Assembly (NCBI GenBank): GCA_947471745.1
Contig: CANJKZ010000170.1
Location: forward strand, 3,067,501 to 3,131,500
Direction: 5' to 3'
DNA length: 64,000 nt
Origin: Closterium sp. Naga37s-1
Taxonomy: Eukaryota; Streptophyta; Zygnematophyceae; Desmidiales; Closteriaceae
A program made the position numbers and the translations under genes. Positions 12,201-23,034 of this stretch are shown one piece after another. Under the pieces are notes generated by a model, which worked only from the letters and a program-made list of their open reading frames with translations, was not told the DNA's origin and did no database searches. The first letter of the stretch is position 1, and each line of letters begins with the position of its first letter.

Positions 12201-14215
12201 CCCCAGAACGTCGTCGGTCCCGTTACCGTGCAGACGGTCCGTTCCACCTTGTTCTTCGCTCTCGTGTTCCACCTCTACCTGTCCTTCCACAGCCCCCTAA
12301 GTCGTCCCTCACAGTGCTTCACGACCCGTTGTCCGACTACCTCCGTGCCTCCCGTCCTGTCGTCTCCTGTGTTTTGTCCGCGTTGGTCACTCACCCGATT
12401 GCACCCCTGTCGTCTGTCTCAGCTCTTGTTACCACTGTCGCTGGCTTTGCCTCTTCCCACCGCCTTGACTTTGCCGCTCACTTGGTGAGTGGCCCTGCTC
12501 GTTCTCCGTTCTCTGGGGGTGCTCCTCTCTTTCCCTTGGAGGTCCTCGAGGATAGGCAGTTCGAGCTTGGTTTCCTTGCGGCCGCTGTTCCTCATCTCTG
12601 CGCCATGCTACTTGCCCCTGAGGGAGATCCAGACGCCCTTGACATCCCGATACCTCGCACTTACGCCGAGGCGGTCTCGGGACCCTGGGCTTCGTACTGG
12701 ATAGCAGCTGAGGAGGCAGAGATGGCATCTTATAGGTCCACAGGCACTTACGTCGACGCAGTCCCACCATCTGGGACGAACGTCGTCAGTGGCCGATGGC
12801 TCTACAAGGTAAAGCGGCCGCCTGGATCACCACCTGTGTTTAAGGCGCGCTATGTGGCGAGAGGCTTCAGTCAGCGAGAGGGGGTGGACTTCTTCCAGAC
12901 CTTCGCTCCCACCCCGAAGATGAGTACTCTCCGGGTGTTGCTGCATATTGCAGCACAGCGCAACTATGAGTTGCACTCCTTGGACTTTTCCACCGCGTTC
13001 CTTCAGGGGAGCCTGCACGAGCAGATCTAGCTGCGTCGCCCGCCTGGCTTCACTGGCTCTTTCCCACCTGGGACCCAGTGGCAGCTACGTTGACCAGTCT
13101 ACGGCCTGCGTCAGGCTCCACGTGAGTGGCACGACACACTTCGCTCGACCCTTGCAGCTCTTGACTTCGTTCCGTTGTCTGCTGACCCGTCACTGTTCGT
13201 TCGCCGTGGCTCGACCCCGTTCTTTGTCCTGGTCTACGTCGACGACCTGGTGTTCGCCACTCCCGACCGACGCGCGCTGGCCTCCGTGAAGGAGGAACTG
13301 CAGAGGAGACACACTTGCACTGACCTTGGTGAGCTGCAGCACTACCTTGGCCTGCAGATCACCAGGGACAGGGCAGCTCGCACCATTACGCTGACTCAGT
13401 CGCATATGGTCGAGCAGATCCTCACGCGGTTTCGCTTCCCGTTCTCCAAGGTACAGCTCACCCCTCTTGGTGCGGATCATGGGCTCACGGCTCCACCTTC
13501 GGACGAGTCATTTGAGTCCAGTGGTCCATATCCTGAGCTGGTGGGTTGTCTCATGTACCTGATGACCTGTACTCGCCCAGACCTAGCTTACCCTCTTAGC
13601 GTCCTTGCGCGTTTTGTTGCGCCTGGGAGACACGGACCTTCCCACTGGTACGCGGCTAAGAGGGTGGCGAAGTATGTGGCGAGTACATCAGGCATGGGAC
13701 TTGTCCTTGGAGGGAAGCAGTCAGTTACACTCACAGGTTACTCAGACTTGTCGTGGGCCGACGACGCGGAGACGCGCCGGTCTACACAGGGGTACTCCTT
13801 TAGCCTCGGAGCAGGTGCTGTTTCGTGGCGGTCGACTCGGGCGTCGTCTGTCGCCGGTTCCAGCTGTGAGGCAGAGGTGTACGCTGCGGCCATGGCCACT
13901 CAGGAGCCTTGCTGGCTGTCTTTCCTTCTCACCGACCTTGGTGAGCGGCCTCGCTCTCCCCCAGTCTTGTTCGCCGACAACAGGTCTGCTGTCCTGTTGT
14001 GTGAGGAGCCTCGACTGGTTGGGAAGGCGAAGCACATCCAGCTTTATTACTTCCTTCTGCGTGAGTTGCAGCAGCGTGGCCAGGCACGCGTGGTACGTGT
14101 GGTCTCTGAGGCCAACACTGCAGTTATCTTCACCAAGGCGCTGCCGCCTTGTGACCACCAGCATTTCTGCACCCAGCTTGGCCTTGTGTCTACAGGCCCT
14201 CACTTGCTTGTTTAG
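9225..14215 (+). pseudogene. Copia-A gag-pol remnant
   Basis: The gag N-terminus is missing. A zinc-knuckle-like motif remains at 9351-9425 (C-x13-C-x4-H-x4-C). The protease motif LDSGAS is at about 9724. The pre-integrase HHRLGHPS is near 10168 and CTPC near 10278. The integrase has D in HLDVWGP (about 10362), HSDRGGEF (about 10548) and NGVAERR (about 10637). Between the last two acidic residues there are only 30 residues instead of 35, so the fold around the DDE triad is probably damaged. RT and RNase H follow, with YVDDLVFA at about 13232 and FTKALPP near 14130. Visible lesions are TAG at about 10212, a stop at 11532, a frame change before 11690, TAG at 13028 replacing Trp, and TGA near 13092. 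It cannot make a full polyprotein. Confidence 0.85.
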
Positions 14216-14274
14216 AGATGCTTTGCTTTGTACTCTGGCATCTCTTTATATTTGCTATATATATATGCATCTAG

Positions 14275-14505
14275 ACTGGCCTTGTGGCCCTGTGCTTCTG
14301 TAGAGATGCTTGTCGTGTACTCTTGCATCTTCTATATTTGCTATATCCTTGCATGTGGAATGGCCTTGTGGCCCCTCGCTTGTTCTCGGACTGTGTGGTG
14401 ATCTTGAGATCCACCCCGAGATTTGTTGTGTTTTTAGCGAACTGGTCCTGTGACCCTTGCTGTGTGTTGCTTTCCACAGGACTACCGTCACCTAGACTAG
14501 GGGGG
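14275..14505 (+). other. Structured 3' module and PPT of Copia-A
   Basis: A GGCC-TTGT-GGCC hairpin occurs twice (14275-14289 and 14361-14373). The long stem pairs TCTCGG (14384-14389) with CCGAGA (14416-14421), and ACTGGTCCTGTGACC is at 14441-14455. A purine run precedes the 3' LTR. The order matches the modules of Copia-C, D, E, F and G. Confidence 0.7.
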
Positions 14506-14645
14506 TGTAAATAAGCTATATTTGTTATAGCTTATTTGTGTTAGTCTAGGTGTACTTTATGTTTTCCTAGAGTTAGGGTTATGCTTGCTATATCTTGCTT
14601 GTTTTCACTTTCCTTAGTCAACACTTCTAGTTTTGTAACTTGACA
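14506..14645 (+). repeat. 3' LTR of Copia-A
   Basis: It starts TGTAAATAAGC after GGGGG and ends AACTTGACA, followed by the ATTCC flank. Confidence 0.88.
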
Positions 14646-14800
14646 ATTCCACCCGCCATGGAGGTCTTGGGGCGATCGCCGCTTCCACCCAAATCCGCGC
14701 TCTACCGAGTCATCGAGCGCTTCGCCATCCTCCCATCAGGCATTCTTCCAGAGGTAATTCCGAGTCGAGCGCTTGCCGAACTACACGCAGTGATAGAGAT
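14646..14800 (+). pseudogene. LINE ORF2 continuation between Copia-A and N2
   Basis: The conserved post-RT GGLG motif (HGGLGAIAASTQIRAL) starts right after Copia-A. A frameshift near 14700 leads to a frame reading ELHAVIEI up to the N2 insertion. That frame rejoins ITPDIAPPHL at 23206. Confidence 0.75.
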
Positions 14801-14976
14801 TGTTAGAATATATTTGCTGTCTAGCCTGCAATGGGGTACTCTATAGTGAGTACAGCCCCGTAAGGGTTTGCTATATGTACTCAACTGCCTGCTAGTGAAA
14901 ACCCTCTTCTTCCATTTCTCTTTCGTGTACCCTAAACCCTAGCTATGGCTACTAAGTTCTAGCTAGGTTACTGACA
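14801..14976 (+). repeat. 5' LTR of N2
   Basis: It runs from TGTTAGAATATA to TTACTGACA. The stem arms GAGTACA (14847-14853) and TGTACTC (14875-14881) lie inside it. Confidence 0.9.
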
Positions 14977-14990
14977 TGCTATTAGAGCGA
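14977..14990 (+). other. Primer-binding site of N2
   Basis: TGCTATTAGAGCGA directly after the LTR is a diverged initiator tRNA-Met PBS. Confidence 0.65.
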
Positions 14991-16079
14991 GTACGCTATT
15001 GGCTTGTGGGCCCACCTGCTTCCGCTGCTGTCCTGTTTGTCGCGCACCCCGTGGCGTGCGACGTTTTTTCTTCCCGCCATGCGCTCGGGGCGCATGGCGG
15101 GTTTCTGCCCGCCGCGCGTTCGGGGCGCGCGGCGGTTTTCTGCCCGCCGTGCGCCCCGAGGCGCGCGGCGGTTTCCTGCCCGTCGTGCGCCCCGGGAGCT
15201 CGCGGCGGTTTCGTGCTCCGTCCCGCGCGCTCCCCTCTCCCGTCGTCCGTTGTGGCGCCCCCAGGGACCCGCGGGCTCCCCACGTCGTTCGTCGCGGCGC
15301 CCTCGGGAACCCGCGCGCTCCCCCCTCCCCCCCCCCCCCCCCCCCCGTCGTCCGTCGTGGCGCCCTCGGGGACCCGCGCGTCGCCCCCCCTCCCGTGGCC
15401 CGTCGAGGCTCCCCGGGGGCCCGCGCGTCGCCCCCCCTCCCGTCACCCATCGTGGCGCCCCGGGGGCCCGCGCGTCGCCCCCTACCGTCGCCCGTCGAGG
15501 CGCCCCAGGGACCAGCGCGCCGCCCCGCTTCCGCTCACCCACTGCCCCATCTCCTGCCTGCGTTTCTGCCCTGTGCCACATGCGTTTGGGGTGTGGGGGT
15601 GGCGGGTATGGGGGTGGCGAGTGTGTGACCGTCCCCTGCTCCTCCTCCTCCTTCGTCTCCCACTGCTGCAGCTGCCGCTGAGGGGGTTGGGTGTGTGGGA
15701 GCCGAGGGAGTGGTGCTAGGGGGGTGTCATGGGAGTGGAGCTAGGGGTGCAGCAAGGGGTGTGTGAAAGGAGGGTGGGACAGTCGGGGGAGGTTGAGCGG
15801 AGGTAGTCGTCGTGTCGCCAGCAGCGCCAGTAGTCCGGAGGCTACAATCTCCGGTAGTCGCCAGTCGCCCGTGGGTCAGTTGCTCCAGCCGCTCGGTGTA
15901 GCCGCGGAGCCAGTTACTCCTGCAGTCCGGGCCATTGCTTCGGTAGCCACTGAGCCAGCCGCTCTTGTCTGTCTACAGCTTCCGCCGTCGTGTCCCATCT
16001 CCTCTCCTCTCACAGTCCCTCCTCCTCCTCACTTGCCCTTAGTAAATGCCTCTAGCTGTGCTTGTACTTGTGAACTTGC
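14991..16079 (+). other. Non-coding GC-rich interior of N2
   Basis: It is similar to N1 (266-1500), with shared blocks such as GGGCGCATGGCGG and a poly-C/GTCGTCC repeat area at 15240-15520. No gag or pol motif appears in any frame. Confidence 0.7.
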
Positions 16080-16210
16080 TGTCAAATTATGTATGCTATA
16101 TAGGTTTAGGCTATAGTGGGGTAGCCAATATGGGGTACAACCCCTTCTAGGGTTTGATATTTGTACCCAACTCTTCCATAGTTCATCCATTCCTGCCTAT
16201 ACTTCTGACA
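16080..16210 (+). repeat. 5' LTR of Copia-C
   Basis: It runs from TGTCAAATTATG to ACTTCTGACA. The stem arms are GGGTACA (16133-16139) and TGTACCC (16162-16168). Confidence 0.9.
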
Positions 16211-16224
16211 TGGTTTCAGAGCAG
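16211..16224 (+). other. Primer-binding site of Copia-C
   Basis: TGGTTTCAGAGCAG follows the LTR. It is an initiator tRNA-Met type PBS with one change. Confidence 0.72.
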
Positions 16225-16439
16225 TAGGTCCGTAGGACCGTCTTTTTTTTCGGGCCCACCTACCACTACCCCACGAATGTGCCTGTCACTGTACCTAGGA
16301 CGTGCTGCGCTGCGCGCACTGTCTGCCTGCTGCCTGCTGTCTACTGTCTGAGCTGTCTGCTGCTGCTTCGCGCGCATACCTAATTCTAACGCGCTGCCTC
16401 GTCTTTACCCCCGTGGGTCGCCCTCTCCTGCCCGAATCG

Positions 16440-17128
16440 CGCCTCGGCAGCCGCGTCGCGTCCCGCGCACGGCCCGCGCAGCCCGCGTCGAGCCCGCGCA
16501 GCGCGCGCGCGGCCCGCAGCTGGCCCGCGCAGCCCGCCCCGAGCCCGCGCGACGCGCGCGCGGCCCACACCTGCCCCGCGCGGCCCGCACCGAGCCCGCG
16601 CAGCGCGCGCGCGGCCCGCCGCTGCCCCGCGCAGCCCGCCCAGAGCCCGCGAGGCGCGTCCGCGGCCCGCAGCGCGCTGCGCGCCGTCCGCGCAGCCCGC
16701 GTCGCGCTCAGCCCGCCAGTGCGCGGCCCTAGGCAGCGGCGCGCGCCACCCTACCGCCGCCACGGCCTCGCCCTGCCGCCGACACGGCCCCGCCCTGCCG
16801 CTGACACGACCCGGCCCCGCCCTGCCGCCGACACGGCCCCACCCTGCCGCTGACTCGACCCGGCCCTACAGCAACTGCCGCGGCCCTGACCTGCCGCTGT
16901 CGTGGCCCCAGCCCTGCAGCTGACGCGGCCCTACACTGTAGCCGCTGTTGCGGCCCCGCCGTCGCCGCCGTCGTGCGCCGACCCTGCCGCCGTCCGCCGA
17001 GCACCGGCCCTGCTCGCCCGGTGAGCGCCTGCTCTTCCCGCCACTGGTGAGCACCTGCCTTGTTAGCGCGCCGCCGCGCCGCCTGCCTGCCTGCCTGCCG
17101 GCCTGCCTGCCTGCCTGCCGGCCTGCCG

Positions 17129-17159
<31 letters not shown>

Positions 17160-17160
17160 G
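16440..17160 (+). repeat. GC-rich leader repeats of Copia-C
   Basis: Imperfect repeats of CGCGCAGCCCGC type units run to about 16720, then CCGCCGACACGGCCC units. A CCTG/CCGG tetranucleotide array lies at 17083-17158. No coding signal is recognised. Confidence 0.65.
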
Positions 17161-17216
17161 CGCCTGCCCTGCACGCGCTGCTGCTGCTACTACTGCTATT
17201 ACTGCTGCTACTGGCG

Positions 17217-20200
17217 GTGGCCAGATGCAGCTCCAGCGACGTCCGCGTGAGTCCCTCACGCCCCAGCAGCTTAGTGAGTGGTACGCTAGTTGGGGTTGTA
17301 GGGGTGGCCGCGCTGCTACTGCTGCTACGGCTGTTACTGCTGCTACTGCTGCTACTACTCCTACTGCTGCTACTGGCGGTGGCCAGATGCAGCTCCAGCG
17401 ACGTCCGCGCGAGTCTCGCACGCCCCAGCAGCTTCGTGAGTGGTACGCTCAGAGTAGAGGGTCTCTCAGTACCGTTCGCTGCCCGTACGTCATTCGCACT
17501 GGTGCTCGGACTGGTCAGGCTTACGGCACGCTCAGTCACACACAGTCCCGCTGCTTCGCCCGTCTGGGCCTGGCGTACTGAGTTTGACGACGAGGCTGAG
17601 CTCCCCGACTGGGTGGAGCTGCTTGGGCAGAGGGTAGATATATTTGCTCTTGACTATGATGCTATTCTCACTGCCATGTATGCATTGCCTACTAGTGCTG
17701 ACCGTGCCTGTTACCTGTGCGTACCGCCTGACCCAGGTATAGAGCCTGCTGCTCTAGATGCTGGTGAGGCTGCTGCTCTAGGTGCTAGTGCGTCTCCTGC
17801 TCTAGGTACTGGTGAGGCTGCTTCTCCAGGTGCTGGTGAGTCTGCTCTCTCTGGTACTGCGCCTGCTGAGGCCTTGTACACCTTCACACTTGACTCTGGT
17901 GCTTCTCGCTCCTTCTTTCGCGAAAGCACCACCCTCACGCCGCTCAGTCGGCCGGTTGCAGTCTCCCTGCCAGACCCTTCTGGGGGTCCAGTCCGTGCGA
18001 CCTCCTCCACTGTCCTCCCTTGTCCTGCTGTCCCGTCCGGCACACTGTTGGGTCTTTACCTCCCCTCGTTCTCTACGAACTTGGTGGCGGGTTCTGCGCT
18101 CCAGGACGCGGGTGTTCACCAGTTCACCCCTGCTTACGAGCGTGTGACCCACTGCACGTGTGCTCAGACGGGTCGTCACCTGGCTACCTTCACTCGGCAG
18201 TCGGGGTCGGGCCTGTACACACTGACCACTGAGTCCCCTCAGGTAGCTGCGTCTGCGTCTGCGTCAGGTCAGTTGTCGGCCCCCTGCTCGTGTCGCGCCT
18301 TGTCGCACCAGACCCTCCTTTGGCACCACCGCCTTGGTCACCCCTCGGTGCAGCGCCTTCGCAGCATGCACCGCCGTGTCCTTGTCTCTGGTCTTCCCAG
18401 GGTTCTCCCTCCCCTGCCACCCTCGCCTGCTCCTCCCTGTCTTCCCTGTGTCAAGGGGCGGCAGCGCGCCGCTCCTCACTCCTCCTCGTTCCCTCCCACA
18501 GAGGCTCCCCTGCACACTCTCCACCTGGACGTGTGGGGCCCAGCCCGCGTCCGTGGACAAGGCCACGAGCAGTACTTCCTGCTGGTCGTTGACGACTACA
18601 CGCGTTACACCACGGTCTTCCCCTTGCGCACCAAGGGTGAGGTCCCTGATGTTTTGATCCCTTGGATCCGCGCTGCTTGTCTCCAGCTCCGCGCGCAGTT
18701 CGGGGCGGAGTTTCCCGTTCTTCATCTGCACTCTGACAGAGGTGGTGAGTTTTCCTCCGACCTCTTGGCAGCCTTCTGTGAGGAGCACGGCATCACCCAG
18801 TCGTTCACGCTTCCGGCCTCTCCGCAGCAGAATGGGGTTGCTGAGTGCCGCATTGGCTTGGTCATGGAGATCGCTCGTACCTCCATGGTCCATGCGGCTG
18901 CCCCCCATTTTCTGTGGCCGTTTGCGGTCCGGTACGCCGCGCATCAGCTCAACCTCTGGCCCCGTGTCTCCTTGCCGTAGACCTCGCCCACACTGCTGTG
19001 GACGGGGAAGGTTGGCGATGCGTCGCGTTTCCGGGTCTGGGGTTCTCGTGCCTTTGTCCGCGATACCACCGCGGACAAGCTCTCCGCCCGCAGTGTTCCC
19101 TGTGTCTTCCTTGGCTTTGTCCCTGACGCGCCTGGTTGGAAGTTTTACCACCCCACCTCGCGCCGTGTCTTCCCCTCTCAGGACGTCACGTTTGACGAGT
19201 CGGTTCCCTTTTACCGTCTCTTCCCCTACCGCACTGCCCCTCTCTCCCCCCCCGCCGCTCTTCCTCGCTCCAGGTGCTACCCAGGTAGACCCCCTCCCCG
19301 CTCCCGGTCCTGCTCCTTCAGGTGTGTCTCAGGTAGACCCTCCTTCCTTGCCTACGCCGGTTGAGGTCAATGGTGACTCAGGTCCTGCTTGGGGTGCTGC
19401 TTCTTGGGGTGCTGAGCCTGGGGGTGCTGAGCCTGGGGGTGCTGAGCCTGGGGGTGCTGAGCCTGGGGGTGCGGAGCCTAGGGGTGCGGAGCCTGGGGGT
19501 GCTGAGCCTGGGGGTGCGGAGCCTGGGGGTGCGGAGCCTGGGGGTGCGGAGCCTGGAGGTGCTGAGCCTGAGTGTGAGGAGTCTGGGGGTGCTGAGCCTG
19601 GGGGTACTGGGTCTGGGGGTGCTGCGCCTGGGGGCACTGAGGAGTCTGGTGAGCAGTCTCCCTGGAGCGGCCGTCTCCGCAGTCGCTCCGCTGGTGCCTC
19701 GCCGCTGCACTCTAGTCGTCGACCCCCTCTCTCCCCACAGCAGCTGCGTGAGTGGTACACTGGCCGTCAAGGTCGCGCTGCTGGAGCTAGGGGCCCTACT
19801 GCAGGAGGCGCTGGCGCTGGTGACTCTACTACTGGAGTCGTTTCTACTGGAGGTTCTGGAGCTGCTGCGGGTGCTGGAGCGGGAGGTTATGGAGCTGCTG
19901 AGGGTGCTGGCACTTGAGGTTCTGGAGCTGCTTCGGGTGCTGGCGCTGAGGGTTCTGAGTCTGCTGTTGTGCGGTCTCCTTGGAGTAGCCGCCTTCGTCC
20001 GCGTGTGCCTCTCACCTCACAGCAGCTGCACAACTGGTACGGTCGCCGTCAGGGTCGCGCTTCTGGAGCTCGGGGCTCTACCGCTGGAGGTACTTCTGCT
20101 GCTGTCACTGGAGCTGGGAGTGGTGTTGGTCCCGGAGGTGCTCGTATTGGAGGTACTGGAGCTGCTGGGGCTGGAGGTGCTGCTGAGCCGGAGGCTACTA

Positions 20201-22620
20201 CTGCTGGCGACCCTGGAGTTGGGGGTGCTGCTGCTGGAGACACTGAGGCTGGAGACCCTGGGACTGGAGTTGCCGGTTCTGGGGGTGCTGCTGCTGGTGG
20301 AGCTGGTCCTGGAGGAGCTGGAGCTGAGGGTTCTGGAGCTGCTGGAGGTACTGGAGCTGCTGGTGCTGGTGACACTGCCCAGCCGCGCCAGTTCTTTGCT
20401 CCGTCGTCTCAGCCACCGCCTGACTCTGTGCTTCGCCAGGTTCTTAGTCTCCCTTCGTCTACTGGTCTTCCGTTACAGCCAGGCTCACCGCTGCCTGCTC
20501 CTTCTCCTTACACTGAGCAGTCAGGGGGTCTTACTGAGCGTCGTGAGCCTGCGTCGCGTCCTGTTTCGCCTGTCCGGTCTGGTCGTTCCGGTCGTAGTGT
20601 CCCTCGTTCGCGTCAGCCGGCTGTCACCAGCACTCGCCTTGTCGTCCGTCGTCCTTCCTCTCCTCCGCAGCGTGTTCCCCTGCCTTCCCCTCCTGCGTCT
20701 TCTCTGCCTACCGTCCCTGAGCCTGAGTCTGACCGCACCCGTGCTGCTCACTCTACTGTCACGCGTCTGCTAGCCACTGTTGTCACTGACCCGTCGTTTG
20801 AGTCTGCTGCTGCGTCTGCCTTGGTCGCTGAGCTGGTTGACTTTGCTGCTGCCTGTCGTCTAGACTACGCCGCTAGTCTTCTTGCTGAGTCTGAGTCTGT
20901 CTATCCTCCGTCCGTCGAGGGTGAGTGTGCTCTTGGCACGGACGTCCTTGAGGACAGGCAGGAGGACCTTGAGTGTCTTGCAGCCGCTGCGCCTCATCTC
21001 GTGTCCATGCTGATTGCCCCTGAGGGAGACCCGGATGCTCCAGACATCCCGACCCCGCGCTCTTACGCAGAGGCGATCGCGGGTGAGTACTCCTCTCAGT
21101 GGCAGACAGCCATGGATGCAGAGATGGCATCCTGGAAGTCCACAGGCACCTACGTCGACGAGGTTCCCCCTCCCGGGGCGAACATCGTCAGTGGCATGTG
21201 GATTTTCAGGGTGAAGCGGCCGCCAGGTTCCCCGCCTGTCTTCAAGGCTCGTTACGTTGCTCGAGGCTTCAGTCAGCGAGAGGGAGTTGACTTCTTCCAG
21301 ACCTTCTCCCCCACCCCGAAGATGACCACTCTTCGGGTGCTGCTGCACGTTGCTGCTCAGCGTGACTACGAGCTTCACTCTCTTGACTTCAGCACAGCTT
21401 TCTTGCAGGGCAGCCTGCACGAGGAGATCTGGTTGCGCCGCCTGCCTGGCTTCACTGGGTCGTTCCCTCCTGGTACCCAGTGGAGTCTCCGGCGGCCGGT
21501 CTACGGTCTCCGCCAGGCGCCGCATGAGTGGCACGACACACTGAGGACGACACTAGCGGCTCTTGGGTTTGCTCCGCCGACTGCTGACCCGTCGCTGTTT
21601 CTTCGCACCGACACTTCGCTGCCGCAGTTCTACATCCTCGTGTATGTCGACGACTTGGTCTTTGCCACTGCTGACACTGAAGCTCTCGCCCACGTGAAGT
21701 CGGAGCTGCAGAAGAGACACACGTGCACAGACTTGGGTGAGCTGCGCAGTTACCTTGGCTTGCAGATCACCCGGGACAGAGCACGCCGCACCATCACCCT
21801 GACTCAGTCACACATGGTGCAGCAGGTCCTTCAGCGCTTCGGCTTCACCTGGTCCTCGGCACAGGCCACTCCTCTGGCTACAGGTCACTCGCTCTCAGCT
21901 CCACCTTCGGACGAGTCCGTAGAGCCGAGTGGTCCTTACCCAGAGCTAGTTGGCTGCCTCATGTACCTGATGACCTGCACTCCTCCTGACCTCGCGTACC
22001 CTCTTGGCCTTTTGGCTCGCTACGTGGCTCCTGGTCGGCACCGAAAGGTGCACATGGATGCTGCGAAGAGGGTACTGCGTTACTTGTGCAGTACATCAGG
22101 CATGGGGCTCTTGCTTGGAGGGCGGAGTGAGGTTGTCCTCACTTGTCACTCGGACGCTTCTTGGGTTGACGACCAGGCTACTCAGCGGTCGTCACGGAGT
22201 TACACCTTCAGCCTTGGCTCTGGTTCAGTTTCTTGGCGTTCTACACGCTCGTGTTCTGTTCTCGGCTCCAGTTGTGAGGCTGAGATCTACGCCACAGCCA
22301 TGGCTGCACAGGAGTTACGCTGGCTCACCTACCTGCTAGCCGACCTGGGAGAGCGGCCTCGTTCTCCTCCAGTGCTGTACGTCGACAACAAGGCCGCCAT
22401 TGCCTTGTGTCAGGAGCACAGACTGGAGCACAGAACGAAGCACATCGCTCTGCGTTACTTCCTGGCTCAAGAGTTGCAGCAGCGTGGTCAGCTTCGTCTT
22501 GCCTACGTGGCCACTCGGGCCAACACTGCTGATATATTCACCAAGGCACTTCCGCCTGGTGATCATCATCGCTTTTGTACCTTGCTGGGCCTTGTGCCCA
22601 CGTTTCCTCACTTGCTGTAG
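17217..22620 (+). pseudogene. Copia-C gag(partial)-pol, broken
   Basis: The gag N-terminal domain seen in D, E and F is absent. The frame enters with two copies of a QQLxEWY segment (about 17268 and 17424), a tandem duplication of about 158 bp. The gag knuckle has lost its second Cys (Tyr instead). The protease LDSGAS is at about 17889. Pre-integrase HHRLGHPS and integrase HLDVWGP, HSDRGGEF and NGVAECR follow. TAG at 18978 stops the frame where relatives have a Glu codon. A C-run near 19245 shifts frame, and TGA at 19915 interrupts the Gly/Ala/Glu-rich linker. From 19969 to 22620 an uninterrupted 883-codon frame carries RT (DFSTAFLQG, YVDDLVFA) and RNase H (YVDNKA, FTKALPP). Gag and integrase functions are lost, but the RT-RNase H frame is open. 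Confidence 0.87.
19405..19640 (+). repeat. 15-bp tandem repeats coding GAEPG in the integrase-RT linker
   Basis: About fifteen copies of GAGCCTGGGGGTGCT and variants. Equivalent arrays occur in Copia-D (28920-29085), E (40240-40470) and F (47420-47680). Confidence 0.85.
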
Positions 22621-22721
22621 ACTCTGCTTGTACTGTGATCTATATATATATACCTGCTTGCTTGCTCTGCTAGGTAGAGATCACTGTACTGCTGTTGTTG
22701 CATATATATCTCTGCATGCGA

Positions 22722-22848
22722 ACTGGCCTTGTGGCCCTTTGCTTGTGCTCAGAGTGTGTGGTGACGTTGTGATCCACCCTGAGCTTGCTTTGCCTCTCTT
22801 GACTGGTCTTGTGACCCCTTGGTCTCCCCCACTTTGCCTATGGGGGTG
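22722..22848 (+). other. Structured 3' module and PPT of Copia-C
   Basis: In order: ACTGGCCTTGTGGCC (22722-22736); GCTCAG (22747-22752) pairing with CTGAGC (22779-22784); ACTGGTCTTGTGACC (22802-22816); and CCCCC (22826-22830) facing the PPT GGGGG (22842-22846). Confidence 0.78.
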
Positions 22849-22979
22849 TGTCAGATTATGTATGCTATATAGGTTTAGGCTGTAGTGGGGTAGCCAATAT
22901 GGGGTACAACCCCTTCTAGGGTTTGATATTTGTACCCAACTCTTCCATAGTTCATCCATTCCTGCCTATACTTCTGACA
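22849..22979 (+). repeat. 3' LTR of Copia-C
   Basis: TGTCAGATTATG to CTTCTGACA. It differs from the 5' copy at two bases. Confidence 0.9.
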
Positions 22980-23034
22980 CCTGCTCTGTGATCGCTTGCT
23001 CTGCTGATTATACCCCACTTTGACTATGGGGGTG

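Larger units (their letters stand above)
7878..14645 (+). mobile_element. Copia-A: Ty1/copia LTR retrotransposon, defective, inserted in the LINE
   Basis: LTRs of 137 and 140 bp flank a PBS, a repetitive leader, a broken gag-pol and a 3' module. The LTRs differ by one substitution and a small insertion near the start. The 5-bp flanks ATTCA (7873-7877) and ATTCC (14646-14650) fit a target-site duplication with one change. LINE coding sequence resumes immediately after the element (GGLGAIAAS), which confirms the insertion boundaries independently. Confidence 0.9.
16080..22979 (+). mobile_element. Copia-C: Ty1/copia element nested inside N2, defective
   Basis: Both LTRs are 131 bp and differ at two positions. 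The flanks CTTGC (16075-16079) and CCTGC (22980-22984) are a near-perfect 5-bp target duplication. N1 shows the unoccupied site (GAACCTGCTCT at 1501), which confirms the insertion point. The element lacks the gag N-terminus and has stops and frameshifts in pol. Confidence 0.92.

Noticed and set aside
14928..14943. CCCTAAACCCTA resembling plant telomere repeats
   Set aside because: Barely more than one unit, and present in LTRs of N2, so it is part of the LTR sequence.
17083..17158. CCTGCCTGCCGG array as a possible CRISPR-like or regulatory repeat
   Set aside because: A simple tetranucleotide array without spacers, inside a retroelement leader.
19361..20773. 470-residue Leu/Val-rich frame resembling a membrane protein
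   Set aside because: It is the out-of-frame reading of the GAEPG and Gly/Ala linker repeats of Copia-C.
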